Shown: positions 9,803 through 19,824 of the stretch, piece by piece
How positions within the stretch are numbered: position 1 is the stretch's first letter
Layout: every line of letters begins with the position of its first letter
Origin: Ignavibacteriales bacterium
GTDB lineage: Bacteria; Bacteroidota; Ignavibacteria; Ignavibacteriales; Melioribacteraceae
Assembly: GCA_007280825.1 (NCBI GenBank)
Contig: QYQI01000035.1
Location: 1-34,090 of the forward strand
DNA: 34,090 nt
Direction of reading: 5' to 3'
Position numbers and translations under genes: made by a program
Notes under the pieces: model-generated
What the model saw: only the letters and a program-made list of their open reading frames with translations
Told to the model about the DNA's origin: nothing
Database searches by the model: none

Positions 9803-10315
9803 TTACAAATTGAATAACTCGGAAACTTTCAATCCGCGTTTACGAGCCATTGCTCTAGCATCAACAAGATTTAGCAAAGCATTCAAAGTTGCTTTTACTT
9901 GATTGTGCGGATTACTTGAACCGAGAGATTTTGTCAAAATATCTTGCACGCCTGCAGCTTCAAGAACAGCACGAACACCGCCACCTGCTATTAATCCTGT
10001 ACCGGGAGTAGCTGGTTTTAATAGAACTGAACCGGCTCCAAACTTGCCAATAATAGTATGAGGAATTGTTCCTTTTAAGAGATGAACACGGTAAACATTT
10101 TTCTTTGCATCATCTACGCCTTTCGAAATAGCATCGGTAACTTCGTTTGCTTTACCAAGACCAACGCCGACATGACCGTTTCCGTCTCCAACAACAACAA
10201 TTGCATTAAAGCTGAATCTTCTACCACCTTTAACAACTTTTGCAACTCTGTTAATGTGAACAATTTTTTCTTTTAAATTCTCAAGACCGGATACTTTTTT
10301 GTACTTGAAATTCAA
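9803..10315 (-). CDS. rpsE: 30S ribosomal protein S5
   Basis: [44 protein letters not shown]... Confidence 0.98.
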   Translation of the reverse strand: MNFKYKKVSGLENLKEKIVHINRVAKVVKGGRRFSFNAIVVVGDGNGHVGVGLGKANEVTDAISKGVDDAKKNVYRVHLLKGTIPHTIIGKFGAGSVLLKPATPGTGLIAGGGVRAVLEAAGVQDILTKSLGSSNPHNQVKATLNALLNLVDARAMARKRGLKVSELFNL

Positions 10316-10373
10316 TTTTAACTCCCTTGTTTACAGACTTTATTAATCAACTTTTTTTTTGAACCGTCTAACC

Positions 10374-10447
10374 TGGCTGCCGGGAGAGGAGTCGAACCTC
10401 TACAGACGCCTCCAAAGGGCGTTGTCCTGCCATTAGACGACCCGGCA
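10374..10447 (-). tRNA. tRNA-Gln (anticodon TTG), CCA encoded
   Basis: Minus strand TGCCGGG TC GTCTAATGGCAGGAC A ACGCC CTTTGGA GGCGT CTGT AGAGG TTCGACT CCTCT CCCGGCA G CCA. Full cloverleaf: 7-bp acceptor, 5-bp anticodon stem, 5-bp T stem; anticodon TTG. Confidence 0.96.
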
Positions 10448-10451
10448 GTTT

Positions 10452-10817
10452 CTATAATTTTAATCCGCCTTCGCGAGCTCCCTCGGCTACAGCTTGAACT
10501 CTGCCGTGGTACTCATAACCACTTCTATCAAATACAACAGTGGTAATACCTTTTTCCAATGCTTTCTTTGCTACTAATTTTCCAACCATTTTACTTTTCG
10601 AAACTTTTCCTTTTAGACTTTTTACTTCTTCAACTATTTCTTTCGAAAGTGAAGACGCTGCAACTAACGTTACACCTTTTACATCATCAACCAACTGAGC
10701 ATGCATGTTGTTCAAACTTCTAAACACAGTTAAACGCGGACGATCTGCAGTCCCGGAAAGTTTTTTACGAACTCTAACTTTTTTTCTTGTTCTTCTTTTA
10801 TTGTCTTTCAAAAACAT
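10452..10817 (-). CDS. rplR: 50S ribosomal protein L18
   Basis: [49 protein letters not shown]...[26 protein letters not shown]. Confidence 0.98.
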   Translation of the reverse strand: MFLKDNKRRTRKKVRVRKKLSGTADRPRLTVFRSLNNMHAQLVDDVKGVTLVAASSLSKEIVEEVKSLKGKVSKSKMVGKLVAKKALEKGITTVVFDRSGYEYHGRVQAVAEGAREGGLKL

Positions 10818-10833
10818 TTTTCAAGTTCTCCTA

Positions 10834-11370
10834 TTACTTACCTGCAGTTTTGCCAGCTTTGCGGACAATAACTTCTCCGGTATACTTAATACCTTTACCT
10901 TTGTAAGGTTCAGGTTTCTTGAATGATCTAATTTTAGCTGCAATTAATCCCACTAACTCTTTATCGCTTCCGAATATTTTTATTTGCGTAGGAAGAGGAA
11001 TTTCAAATTTAATTCCTGGTGGAGGCATAAGAAGAATCGGGTGAGAATAACCCAAATTAAATAATGCTGCTTCTCCTTTTGCTTCAACTTTATAACCTAC
11101 GCCAACTATTTCTAGAGATTTAGAATATCCTTCGGTAACACCTTTAACCATATTTGCAATAAGTGCACGTGTTAAACCGTGAAGCGCTCTATTTTGTTTT
11201 TGATCATCCGGTCTTGTAACAATAATTTCATCCTTTTGAATATCAACTATCATATTAGGATGAATTTTCATTTGAAGTTCGCCTAGTTTACCTTTTACTT
11301 TTATGGTCCCGTCGGTCTTCGTTACTGTTACTCCTTGGATCGGTACTGGTTTTTTACCTATTCGTGACAA
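10834..11370 (-). CDS. rplF: 50S ribosomal protein L6
   Basis: MSRIGKKPVPIQGVTVTKTDGTIKVKGKLGEL...PEPYKGKGIKYTGEVIVRKAGKTAGK. Confidence 0.98.
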   Translation of the reverse strand: MSRIGKKPVPIQGVTVTKTDGTIKVKGKLGELQMKIHPNMIVDIQKDEIIVTRPDDQKQNRALHGLTRALIANMVKGVTEGYSKSLEIVGVGYKVEAKGEAALFNLGYSHPILLMPPPGIKFEIPLPTQIKIFGSDKELVGLIAAKIRSFKKPEPYKGKGIKYTGEVIVRKAGKTAGK

Positions 11371-11392
11371 TTTCTATTCCTTATTAAATTTT

Positions 11393-11788
11393 TTACCAAA
11401 CGTGGCAGACTACTTCTCCACCAACAGTTTCTTTTTTTGCTTGTTTACCAGTTAATAAACCTTTGGGTGTTGAAAGAACTGCCATTCCAAGTCCATTCAA
11501 CACGCGCGGAAGTTCATCCTTGCTTACGTAATTTCTTAAGCCGGGTTTTGAAATTCTTTTTATTCCGGTAATTGATGAAACTCCGTTAACATACTGAAGA
11601 TGTACTCTAAGAACATTCTGTTTATGATCTTCAACGACGTTAAAATCTCTGATAAATTTGTTGTTCTTTAAAATCTCTGCTAAGCTAATCTTCATTTTTG
11701 AAGAAGGAATATCTACAAATTTTTTTTTTGCTTTAGCAGCATTTCTAATTCTTGTCAAAAAATCCGCAATCGGATCGGTAGTATTCAT
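11393..11788 (-). CDS. rpsH: 30S ribosomal protein S8
   Basis: [33 protein letters not shown]...[32 protein letters not shown]. Confidence 0.98.
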   Translation of the reverse strand: MNTTDPIADFLTRIRNAAKAKKKFVDIPSSKMKISLAEILKNNKFIRDFNVVEDHKQNVLRVHLQYVNGVSSITGIKRISKPGLRNYVSKDELPRVLNGLGMAVLSTPKGLLTGKQAKKETVGGEVVCHVW

Positions 11789-11805
11789 TTACATTTCTCC
11801 TTCGA

Positions 11806-12075
11806 TTACCAACTTGCTTTTTTTAAACCGGGAATTTCACCTCGCAAAGCCATTTCGCGAAGTACTAAACGAGAAACACCAAACTTTCTATAATATGCTC
11901 TCGGCCTTCCGGTCATTTTACATCTATTATGTAAACGGGTGGGGGCAGAATTTCTAGGAAGAAGCTGTAATCCTTCATAGTCACCCTTCTCTTTCAATTC
12001 TTTTCTCTTAGCGGCGAATTTATCTACCAATGCTTTTCTTTTATCTTCGCGTGCGAGTAAACTTTTTCTTGCCAT
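11806..12075 (-). CDS. rpsN: 30S ribosomal protein S14 (long, Cys-free form)
   Basis: [89 protein letters not shown]; no CxxC zinc motif. Confidence 0.97.
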   Translation of the reverse strand: MARKSLLAREDKRKALVDKFAAKRKELKEKGDYEGLQLLPRNSAPTRLHNRCKMTGRPRAYYRKFGVSRLVLREMALRGEIPGLKKASW

Positions 12076-12084
12076 GTTTTCCCT

Positions 12085-12750
12085 TTAATTAATTTCTTTT
12101 TTTCTAAACGGTAACCCAAAAGCAACTAACAATTCGAAAGCTTCTTTATCTGTTTTTGCTGTTGTAACAAATGTAATATCCATTCCTAAAATCTTTGTTA
12201 CTTTGTCCGAATTGATCTCAGGGAATATGATTTGATCTTTTATTCCAAGAGTATAGTTTCCACGACCATCGAATGATTTATCAGGTACACCGCGGAAATC
12301 TCGAACTCGAGGTAAAGCAAGAGAAACGAAACGATCTAAAAATTCATACATCATTTCTCTTCGTAAAGTTACTTTTGCACCAATTTTCATTCCTTCGCGT
12401 AACTTGAAATTGGATATTGATTTTTTAGAAATCCGTACGGATGCTTTTTGACCGGTTATTGTTTCAAGATCTTTAACAGCTTCATCTAATATTTTAGGAT
12501 CTTGAACTGCCTGACCAACACCCATATTAACAACTATCCTATCTAACCGAGGAACTTCCATAATACTTTTGTAGCCAAATTGCTCTTTAAGTTTTGGAAC
12601 GATCTCTTTAGAATATTTTTCTTTTAACCGAGCAGGAATTTTAGGTTCAACAACTTTAGGTTCAGCAGGTTTTTTAACTTCTGCTTCTTTACCTTTTTTT
12701 CTTTCTGCTCTTTTTTCTCTTTTTGTTCTTTTGCCATTGCGATTATGCAT
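12085..12750 (-). CDS. rplE: 50S ribosomal protein L5; the 5' end and start codon are uncertain (see frameshift finding)
   Basis: [42 protein letters not shown]...[29 protein letters not shown] is canonical L5. The preceding ~40-residue Lys-rich N-terminus depends on which start/frame is used. Confidence 0.93.
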   Translation of the reverse strand: MHNRNGKRTKREKRAERKKGKEAEVKKPAEPKVVEPKIPARLKEKYSKEIVPKLKEQFGYKSIMEVPRLDRIVVNMGVGQAVQDPKILDEAVKDLETITGQKASVRISKKSISNFKLREGMKIGAKVTLRREMMYEFLDRFVSLALPRVRDFRGVPDKSFDGRGNYTLGIKDQIIFPEINSDKVTKILGMDITFVTTAKTDKEAFELLVAFGLPFRKKEIN

Positions 12751-12761
12751 CCTTAAAATTA

Positions 12762-13088
12762 TTAACCAAGCATTTCGCCGCTTGTTCTGCTTACTCTTGC
12801 ACTTTTCTTTTTACCGGTTTTTTCATCTATAATTAATTTAGAACCGATTCTTGTTTTTTCATTTGTTTTAGGATCAAGAATCATAATATTAGAAACATTA
12901 ACCGGAGCTTCTTTTTCTGTAATTCCGCCTTGAGGATTTTTCTGAGTCGGTTTTGTATGGCGTTTACGTAGATTAACGCCTTCCACAATAACTCTATTAA
13001 TCTTTGGAAATACTTTTAAAACTTTTCCGGTTTTACCTCTGTTATTTCCGGCTATCACTATAACATTATCGTTTTTTCTGATCTTCAT
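12762..13088 (-). CDS. rplX: 50S ribosomal protein L24
   Basis: [70 protein letters not shown]. Confidence 0.98.
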   Translation of the reverse strand: MKIRKNDNVIVIAGNNRGKTGKVLKVFPKINRVIVEGVNLRKRHTKPTQKNPQGGITEKEAPVNVSNIMILDPKTNEKTRIGSKLIIDEKTGKKKSARVSRTSGEMLG

Positions 13089-13097
13089 TTTCTATCC

Positions 13098-13466
13098 TTA
13101 TAAAACTTCTGGTGCTAGAGAAATTATTTTCATAAATTTTTTATCTCTTAGTTCTCTTGCAACCGGGCCAAAGATACGTGTTCCTTTCGGTTCACCTTGA
13201 GGATTTAATAATACTGCAGCATTTTCATCAAAGCGTATATATGAACCGTCTTTTCTTCTAACTTCTTTTTTAGTTCTAACAACAACGGCGCGAGATACTT
13301 CCCCTTTTTTAACGCCGCCGCCTGGAATAGCGGATCTAACACTAACCACAATAACATCACCAACACTAGCATAACGACGGTTACTTCCGCCAAGTACTCT
13401 AATGCATCTTACTTTCTTGGCTCCGGAATTATCCGCCACAACTAAATTTGTTTCTTCTTGTACCAT
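13098..13466 (-). CDS. rplN: 50S ribosomal protein L14
   Basis: [43 protein letters not shown]...[28 protein letters not shown]. Confidence 0.98.
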   Translation of the reverse strand: MVQEETNLVVADNSGAKKVRCIRVLGGSNRRYASVGDVIVVSVRSAIPGGGVKKGEVSRAVVVRTKKEVRRKDGSYIRFDENAAVLLNPQGEPKGTRIFGPVARELRDKKFMKIISLAPEVL

Positions 13467-13493
13467 GATCTATCTGCTCCTCATCAAACTTAT

Positions 13494-13751
13494 TTATTTG
13501 GCTTTTTCAACAACTTCAACCAAGCGCCATTTTTTTCTTTTACTCAAAGGACGAGTTTCCATAATCTTAACAACATCTCCGATAGTGCATTCATTTTTCT
13601 CATCGTGAGCCATTAATTTTGTGGTCTTCTTAAAATATTTTTTGTAAAGCGGATGAGCAATGCGTCTCTCAATTGCTACAATAATACTTTTCTGCATCTT
13701 ATTGCTAACAACAGTACCGATCCTTGTCTTTCTAATACTTCTTTTCTCCAT
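13494..13751 (-). CDS. rpsQ: 30S ribosomal protein S17
   Basis: [80 protein letters not shown]. Confidence 0.97.
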   Translation of the reverse strand: MEKRSIRKTRIGTVVSNKMQKSIIVAIERRIAHPLYKKYFKKTTKLMAHDEKNECTIGDVVKIMETRPLSKRKKWRLVEVVEKAK

Positions 13752-13768
13752 AGGAACTCGAATACTCC

Positions 13769-13987
13769 TTATTTATTTGCCTTTGAGTTTTTTGTTTCCT
13801 GCATCTCTCGTTCTTTTAGAATAGTTTTCATCTTTGCAATATCTCTTCTGACAAGACGCAGTTTTGCTGTGTTAGTTAATTGTTTTAATTCCTGTTGAAA
13901 TTTCAGATCCACTAAATTTTTTTGATCCTCAAGAATTCTTTTCTTGATCTCATCAGTGGACATTTCTCTTATTTCAAAAATTTTCAT
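13769..13987 (-). CDS. rpmC: 50S ribosomal protein L29
   Basis: [61 protein letters not shown] plus position between rplP and rpsQ. Confidence 0.95.
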   Translation of the reverse strand: MKIFEIREMSTDEIKKRILEDQKNLVDLKFQQELKQLTNTAKLRLVRRDIAKMKTILKEREMQETKNSKANK

Positions 13988-14003
13988 TTTCTCTTAAATC
14001 CTT

Positions 14004-14423
14004 TTATGATTCTAAGTCCGGACGTTGAGTAATTTTTGTTTTGATCGGTAGTTTATGAGATGCAAGGTTTAATGCTTCAACTGCCGTTTTCTTATCAACA
14101 CCGCCAATCTCAAACATAATTCTACCGGGTTTTACTACAGCAACCCAAAATTCCGGTGGACCTTTTCCTTTACCCATTCTTGTTTCAAGAGGTTTCTTAG
14201 TAACTGGTTTATCCGGAAAAATTCTAATCCACATTTTTCCATCTCTCTTCATATGACGTGATAAAGCAACACGGCATGCTTCAATCTGACGACTTGTAAT
14301 CCAAGCCGGTTCCAATGCTTTCAATCCGTAATCGCCAAAGTTAACAAGATAACCGCGTGTAGCTTTTCCGGCTCTTCTACCTCTATGTGCTTTACGAAAC
14401 TTTACTCTTTTGGGCATTAACAT
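14004..14423 (-). CDS. rplP: 50S ribosomal protein L16
   Basis: [86 protein letters not shown]. Confidence 0.98.
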   Translation of the reverse strand: MLMPKRVKFRKAHRGRRAGKATRGYLVNFGDYGLKALEPAWITSRQIEACRVALSRHMKRDGKMWIRIFPDKPVTKKPLETRMGKGKGPPEFWVAVVKPGRIMFEIGGVDKKTAVEALNLASHKLPIKTKITQRPDLES

Positions 14424-14444
14424 TAGAAAAACTCCTCAAGCTCT

Positions 14445-15086
14445 TTATTCGGATGAACGTTTACCTAAAATTTCTCCGCGGCAAATCCAAACTTTAACAC
14501 CAATCGAACCATAAATTGTATGCGCGGTTGCCGTTGCATAATCTATATCTGCTCGGATTGTGTGCAACGGAATTCTTCCTTCTTTATATTGTTCGGTACG
14601 GGCCATTTCAGAACCGGCTAATCTTCCTGCGCACATAATTCTTATTCCTTCAGCACCCATTCTCATAGCAGATGTAATTGATTGCTTCATGGCTCTTCTA
14701 AATGAAACTCTTCCTTCGATCTGACGTGAAATGTTTTCTGCAACTAATGCTGCATCAAGTTCAGGTCTCTTAATTTCTGTAATTTGAATCTTAACTTCTT
14801 TTTCGGTTAATTTTCTTAATTCTTCTTCGATCTGTGCTATCTCTTTTCCACTTTTGCCAATTACTACACCGGGTCTTGATGTATGAATAGTCAAAATTAT
14901 ATTCTTGGAAGTTCTATCTATTATAATAGATGAGATACCTGCATTTTGTAATCTTTTTCTTATATAGGTTCTAAGTTTTTTATCTTCAACAAGTTTTGTT
15001 GCATAACTTTTGTTTTCGTACCAATTCGAATCCCATCCTCTAATGATACCTACTCTAAAACCAATTGGATTTACCTTTTGACCCAA
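14445..15086 (-). CDS. rpsC: 30S ribosomal protein S3
   Basis: [35 protein letters not shown]...KH motif [13 protein letters not shown]...[12 protein letters not shown]. Confidence 0.98.
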   Translation of the reverse strand: MGQKVNPIGFRVGIIRGWDSNWYENKSYATKLVEDKKLRTYIRKRLQNAGISSIIIDRTSKNIILTIHTSRPGVVIGKSGKEIAQIEEELRKLTEKEVKIQITEIKRPELDAALVAENISRQIEGRVSFRRAMKQSITSAMRMGAEGIRIMCAGRLAGSEMARTEQYKEGRIPLHTIRADIDYATATAHTIYGSIGVKVWICRGEILGKRSSE

Positions 15087-15101
15087 AACTTCCTCCTCAG
15101 A

Positions 15102-15446
15102 TTACTTTTTTGTAGCAACTACAATTGTTACGTGATTAGATCGTTTTCTTATTCTATATGCTCTCCCCATTGGTGCGGGAGAAATTCTTTTTAGTGTTGG
15201 CCCTACATTTACAAAAGCTTCTTTAACAAATAAGTCAGAGACTTCGTGCTTAGTATTATCATCTTTATTCATTAAATTAGAAACAGCGGAACGTAAAACT
15301 TTTTCCGCATCCTTTGAAGAATGCTTTGGCGAAAAGTGAAGTATCTCAATTGCTTGATCTACAGATTTACCTCTGATTATATCCACAACCAATCTCATCT
15401 TACGCGGAGACGTTCCAATATATTTATGAATTGATTTAGCTTCCAT
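15102..15446 (-). CDS. rplV: 50S ribosomal protein L22
   Basis: MEAKSIHKYIGTSPRKMRLVVDIIRGKSVDQAIEIL...PAPMGRAYRIRKRSNHVTIVV. Start set at the ATG at 15446; the track ORF starting at 15551 extends back over rpsS. Confidence 0.95.
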   Translation of the reverse strand: MEAKSIHKYIGTSPRKMRLVVDIIRGKSVDQAIEILHFSPKHSSKDAEKVLRSAVSNLMNKDDNTKHEVSDLFVKEAFVNVGPTLKRISPAPMGRAYRIRKRSNHVTIVVATKK

Positions 15447-15459
15447 TATTCTATCCTTA

Positions 15460-15750
15460 TTACTCTTTAACTTTAGATGCTTTTTCAGCTTTTGTACCTG
15501 GATGACCTCTGAAAATTCTTGTCGGTGAAAATTCTCCGAGCTTATGGCCAACCATATTTTCAGAAATATAAACCGGAATCATTTTATTACCGTTATGAAC
15601 AGCAATTGTATGTCCCACAAAATCTGGAGTAATAGTACTTGAGCGCGCCCAGGTTTTGACTATTTTTTTCTGATTTGTTTCGTTGAGCTTTTTTACTTTC
15701 TCCATCAACTTTAAGTCGATGTATGGACCTTTTTTTACTGACCTTGGCAT
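15460..15750 (-). CDS. rpsS: 30S ribosomal protein S19
   Basis: [19 protein letters not shown]...[54 protein letters not shown]. Confidence 0.98.
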   Translation of the reverse strand: MPRSVKKGPYIDLKLMEKVKKLNETNQKKIVKTWARSSTITPDFVGHTIAVHNGNKMIPVYISENMVGHKLGEFSPTRIFRGHPGTKAEKASKVKE

Positions 15751-15763
15751 ATTTTACTCTAAC

Positions 15764-16588
15764 CTATTTTCTTCTTTTAACAATGTATTTGTTAGTTCTA
15801 TTTTTTTTCTTTCTTGTTTTTAATCCTTTTGCTTTTTGTCCCCAAGGTGAAACCGGATGTCCTCCGCCTGATGTTTTACCTTCACCGCCGCCCATTGGGT
15901 GATCAACAGGATTCATTGCAACACCACGAGTATGCGGACGAATACCTAACCATCTGCTTCTTCCTGCTTTACCAAGACTTATATTTTCATGATCAATATT
16001 TCCAACAACACCATAAGTAGCCATGCACTCAACACTAACCATTCTTACTTCGCCAGAAGGCATTTTTAATTGAGCAAACTTTCCCTCACGTGCCATTAAC
16101 TGAATTGATGCACCTGCTGATCTTCCAAGCTGTCCGCCTTTACCGGGTTTCATTTCAACGTTATGAATAAAACTTGCAAGCGGAATTTCTTTTAATGGTA
16201 ATGCATTACCGACTTTTATTTCTGAACCGCTACCGGAAATAATAGAATCACCAACTTTCAAACCGTCAGGAGCGATAATATATCTTTTCTCTCCATCTGC
16301 ATAATTAAGAAGAGCTATTCTTGAAGTTCTATTAGGATCATATTCAATTGAAAAAACTTTTGCAGGAATTCCATTTTTATCACGTTTAAAATCAACTACT
16401 CTGTAACGTCTCTTATGTCCACCGCCGCGATGACGTGAAGTTACTCTACCAAGATTATTTCTTCCACCGGATTTTTTTATTACACCGGTCAAAGATTTTT
16501 CCGGAGTAGATTTTGTAATCTCTTCAAACGAAGAGATACTCATAAATCTTGTTCCGGGAGTATTTGGTTTTAATTTTCTAATTGCCAT
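15764..16588 (-). CDS. rplB: 50S ribosomal protein L2
   Basis: [30 protein letters not shown]...[42 protein letters not shown]. Confidence 0.98.
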   Translation of the reverse strand: MAIRKLKPNTPGTRFMSISSFEEITKSTPEKSLTGVIKKSGGRNNLGRVTSRHRGGGHKRRYRVVDFKRDKNGIPAKVFSIEYDPNRTSRIALLNYADGEKRYIIAPDGLKVGDSIISGSGSEIKVGNALPLKEIPLASFIHNVEMKPGKGGQLGRSAGASIQLMAREGKFAQLKMPSGEVRMVSVECMATYGVVGNIDHENISLGKAGRSRWLGIRPHTRGVAMNPVDHPMGGGEGKTSGGGHPVSPWGQKAKGLKTRKKKNRTNKYIVKRRK

Positions 16589-16615
16589 TTTAATTTAAGC
16601 TCCGATTCGGTATTA

Positions 16616-16912
16616 CTATGCTTGACCAAAAATATCTAGTGTTTGACCTTCTTTTAAAGTAACTACTGCTTTTTTGAATTTAGCTGTTCTTCCAGAAAAT
16701 TTGCCTTTTTTAGTAAGCTGGGTTTTCATTTTCCCTTTATATCGAATTGTATTCACGGAAGTAACATCAACATTAAATTTTTCTTTGAGGGCTTTTGCGA
16801 TTTGAATTTTATTAGCATCTACTGCAACAATAAAGCCAAATTTATTAGAATGTTTTTCGCTGATACCACTCATCTTTTCAGTAATTAAAGGGCGTATTAA
16901 AATACTTTTCAT
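16616..16912 (-). CDS. rplW: 50S ribosomal protein L23
   Basis: ILIRPLITEKMSGISEKHSNKFGFIVAVDANKIQIAKALKEKFNVDVTSVNTI. Confidence 0.97.
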   Translation of the reverse strand: MKSILIRPLITEKMSGISEKHSNKFGFIVAVDANKIQIAKALKEKFNVDVTSVNTIRYKGKMKTQLTKKGKFSGRTAKFKKAVVTLKEGQTLDIFGQA

Positions 16913-16924
16913 TTTTAAACCAGT

Positions 16925-17551
16925 TTAATTAATTGAGCTTTCTAAAAGATTAACTGCACTTTTTTGTAAAACTAAAACTTGATTATTCAATAGATCATAT
17001 GCTGAAGCTTTGTTTGCTTCAAGAATATTTATCTTAGGAACATTTCGTCCTGACTTATATACATTCTCCTGAGTACCATTTGTAAGTAGCAAAGTTCTTT
17101 TACCTTTTACTTTCAAGGCATTCAAAATTGAAATAAAATCTTTTGTCTTCGGCGCTTCAAAATTGAAATCTTCCACAACAAGAATTTGATTAGCTTTTGC
17201 TTTGTATGATAAAGCCGATCTTCTTGCAAGAGCTAAAACTTTCTTATTGAGTTTCTGTCTGTAATCTCTCGGTTTAGGACCAAATATTGATCCGCCGCCG
17301 ATCCAAAGTGGAGAACGAGTTGTACCGGCACGAGCACCGCCACGACCTTTTTGTTTCCATGGTTTTTTACCACCGCCGCTAACTTCACTTCTTTCTTTTG
17401 CTTTGTGAGTACCTTGACGTTGATTTGCAAGGTAAGCTTTGACAGCTAAGTAAATCACATGATCGTTTGGTTCGATTTCGAAAATCTCTTTTGAGAGCTC
17501 AACAGTCTCGCCAGATTTTGTACCGTCTTGTTTATAGACTTCTAATTTCAT
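16925..17551 (-). CDS. rplD: 50S ribosomal protein L4
   Basis: RQGTHKAKERSEVSGGGKKPWKQKGRGGARAGTTRSPLWIGGGSIFGPKPRDY. The ATG at 17551 (MKLEVY) is preferred to the upstream TTG. Confidence 0.97.
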   Translation of the reverse strand: MKLEVYKQDGTKSGETVELSKEIFEIEPNDHVIYLAVKAYLANQRQGTHKAKERSEVSGGGKKPWKQKGRGGARAGTTRSPLWIGGGSIFGPKPRDYRQKLNKKVLALARRSALSYKAKANQILVVEDFNFEAPKTKDFISILNALKVKGKRTLLLTNGTQENVYKSGRNVPKINILEANKASAYDLLNNQVLVLQKSAVNLLESSIN

Positions 17552-17563
17552 TTTATTCAAAAA

Positions 17564-18184
17564 TTATTTATTGATAGCAACAATTGAATTAATAGAGCCT
17601 GGAACAGCTCCTTTTACCATAACAATATTTTTATCGGCAATTACTTTTACAACTTTAAGATTGGAAATAGTTGTATTCTCAAAACCCATTCTTCCGGCCA
17701 TACGTTGACCTTTGAAAACTCTTGATGGATAAGAACTTGAGCCAATAGATCCGGGAGCTCTTAATCTATCGCTTTGGCCGTGTGTAGTACCGCCGACACC
17801 GCCGAAGTTATGTCTTCTCATTACTCCTTGAAAACCTTTACCTTTATTTTTACCGGAAACTTTAACTTTATCACCGATCTGAAAAATATCTACTTTAACT
17901 TCATCACCAATTTTAAATTGAGAAGATTCAAAGTTTCTAAACTCTTTTAGAGTTTGTGGAATTTTCAATCCGTGTTTTTTATAATAATCAAGCTGAGGTT
18001 TACTTGTTCTCTTTTCTTTCTTTTCACCGAAGCCAAGTTGAACGGCTTCGTAGCCATCCTTTTCTTTTGAACGCACAGCATAAACATTACACGGACCGGC
18101 TTCCAAGATAGTTACGGGAATAATTTGACCATCTTCCGAAAATATATTTGTCATTCCTAATTTTTTTGCTAGCATGCCAGGCAT
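17564..18184 (-). CDS. rplC: 50S ribosomal protein L3
   Basis: LAKKLGMTNIFSEDGQIIPVTILEAGPC...GKGKGFQGVMRRHNFGGVGGTTHGQSDRLRAPGSIGSSSYPSRVFKGQRMAGRMG. Confidence 0.98.
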   Translation of the reverse strand: MPGMLAKKLGMTNIFSEDGQIIPVTILEAGPCNVYAVRSKEKDGYEAVQLGFGEKKEKRTSKPQLDYYKKHGLKIPQTLKEFRNFESSQFKIGDEVKVDIFQIGDKVKVSGKNKGKGFQGVMRRHNFGGVGGTTHGQSDRLRAPGSIGSSSYPSRVFKGQRMAGRMGFENTTISNLKVVKVIADKNIVMVKGAVPGSINSIVAINK

Positions 18185-18195
18185 TTCTATGGTCC

Positions 18196-18504
18196 CTATA
18201 ACTTAATCTCTATATCAACGCCGGCAGGAATATCTAACTTGCTCAATGCGTCAACTGTTTTGTTGTTTGAGTTATGAATATCTATAATTCTTTTATGAGC
18301 CCTGATCTCAAATTGCTCACGTGATTTTTTATCAACGTGCGGAGATCTTAAAACTGTAAAAACAGTTCTGCGTGTTGGGAGCGGAATAGGACCGGATACA
18401 ACAGCACCAGTACTTTTTACAGTCTTGATAATCTTTTCAGTTGATTTATCAATAAGAATATGATCGTAAGACTTCAACTTGATTCTAATTTTCTGACCGG
18501 ACAC
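18196..18504 (-). CDS. rpsJ: 30S ribosomal protein S10
   Basis: [76 protein letters not shown] start. Confidence 0.98.
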   Translation of the reverse strand: MSGQKIRIKLKSYDHILIDKSTEKIIKTVKSTGAVVSGPIPLPTRRTVFTVLRSPHVDKKSREQFEIRAHKRIIDIHNSNNKTVDALSKLDIPAGVDIEIKL

Positions 18505-18534
18505 TTTTTCTAATCTCCTTGTTCAACATAATGC

Positions 18535-18551
18535 CCCGCTATAATAGCGGG
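18535..18551 (-). other. Perfect inverted repeat/hairpin in the tuf-rpsJ intergenic region
   Basis: cccgcta-taa-tagcggg, 7-bp perfect GC-rich stem, no following U-tract in the minus direction. Confidence 0.6.
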
Positions 18552-18567
18552 ACTCAAATAATTTATT

Positions 18568-19773
18568 TTACTCTATAATCTTTGTTACGAAACCTGCACC
18601 AACTGTTCTACCGCCTTCACGAATAGCGAATTTCAATCCTTCTTCCATAGCAATCTCAGAAATTAGATCAATCTTAAGTTGTACGCTATCACCAGGCATA
18701 ACCATTTCTGTACCTTCAGGTAATGTTGCAATACCTGTAACGTCAGTTGTTCTGAAATAGAATTGTGGTCTGTAACCATTGAAGAACGGTGTATGACGTC
18801 CGCCTTCATCTTTTGAAAGAATATAAACTTTACCTTCAAATTTTTTATGAGGGGTAATGGAACCTGTCTTTGCAAGAACCATTCCTCTTTCGATTTCATC
18901 TTTATCAATACCGCGTAAAAGAATACCAGCATTATCACCGGCTATAGCTGCATCAAGTTCTTTACGGAACATTTCGATACCGGTAACAACTGTTTTCTTA
19001 TGAACTCCTAAACCGATCAATTCGATTTCTTCTGCTAATTTTACTTGACCTCTTTCAACTCTTCCTGTTGCAACAGTACCACGACCTGTAATAGAAAATA
19101 CGTCTTCAACAGGCATCAAGAACGGTTTCTCAATACTTCTTTCAGGAACAGGAATATAAGTATCAACAGCATTCATTAATTCCCAAATACAATTGTATCG
19201 AGGATCTGAAGGATCAGCACCAGATGCACCTGCTTCTAATGCATGCAAAGCAGAACCTTTAATAATTGGAATTTCGTCGCCAGGAAATTCATATTTAGTT
19301 AATAATTCTCTTAATTCCATCTCAACTAAGTCAATCAATTCTTGATCATCAACTGCATCAACTTTATTCATGAAAACAACAATTTTGGGAACACCTACTT
19401 GACGTGCAAGAAGAATGTGTTCGCGTGTCTGCGGCATAGGACCATCAGTAGCTGCAACTACAAGAATTGCACCGTCCATTTGAGCAGCGCCGGTGATCAT
19501 GTTTTTAACATAATCTGCGTGACCTGGACAGTCAACGTGAGCATAGTGCCTATTTGCAGTTGAATATTCAACGTGAGCAGTAGCGATAGTAATACCTCTT
19601 TCTCTTTCTTCAGGTGCATTATCAATACTGTCAAATGTTCTTATTTGAGATAAACCTTTTTTTGCTAGTGCCATGGTGATTGCTGCAGTAAGAGTAGTTT
19701 TACCATGGTCGACGTGTCCGATAGTACCAATATTAACGTGAGGTTTACTACGGTCAAATTTTTCTTTTGCCAT
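18568..19773 (-). CDS. tuf: Elongation factor Tu
   Basis: [18 protein letters not shown]...[20 protein letters not shown]...[26 protein letters not shown]...NKVD. Confidence 0.99.
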   Translation of the reverse strand: MAKEKFDRSKPHVNIGTIGHVDHGKTTLTAAITMALAKKGLSQIRTFDSIDNAPEERERGITIATAHVEYSTANRHYAHVDCPGHADYVKNMITGAAQMDGAILVVAATDGPMPQTREHILLARQVGVPKIVVFMNKVDAVDDQELIDLVEMELRELLTKYEFPGDEIPIIKGSALHALEAGASGADPSDPRYNCIWELMNAVDTYIPVPERSIEKPFLMPVEDVFSITGRGTVATGRVERGQVKLAEEIELIGLGVHKKTVVTGIEMFRKELDAAIAGDNAGILLRGIDKDEIERGMVLAKTGSITPHKKFEGKVYILSKDEGGRHTPFFNGYRPQFYFRTTDVTGIATLPEGTEMVMPGDSVQLKIDLISEIAMEEGLKFAIREGGRTVGAGFVTKIIE

Positions 19774-19824
19774 CTTAAATACTCTCCTTAATGTGTTTTA
19801 TTTCTTTAATGATTTATTTATTGT

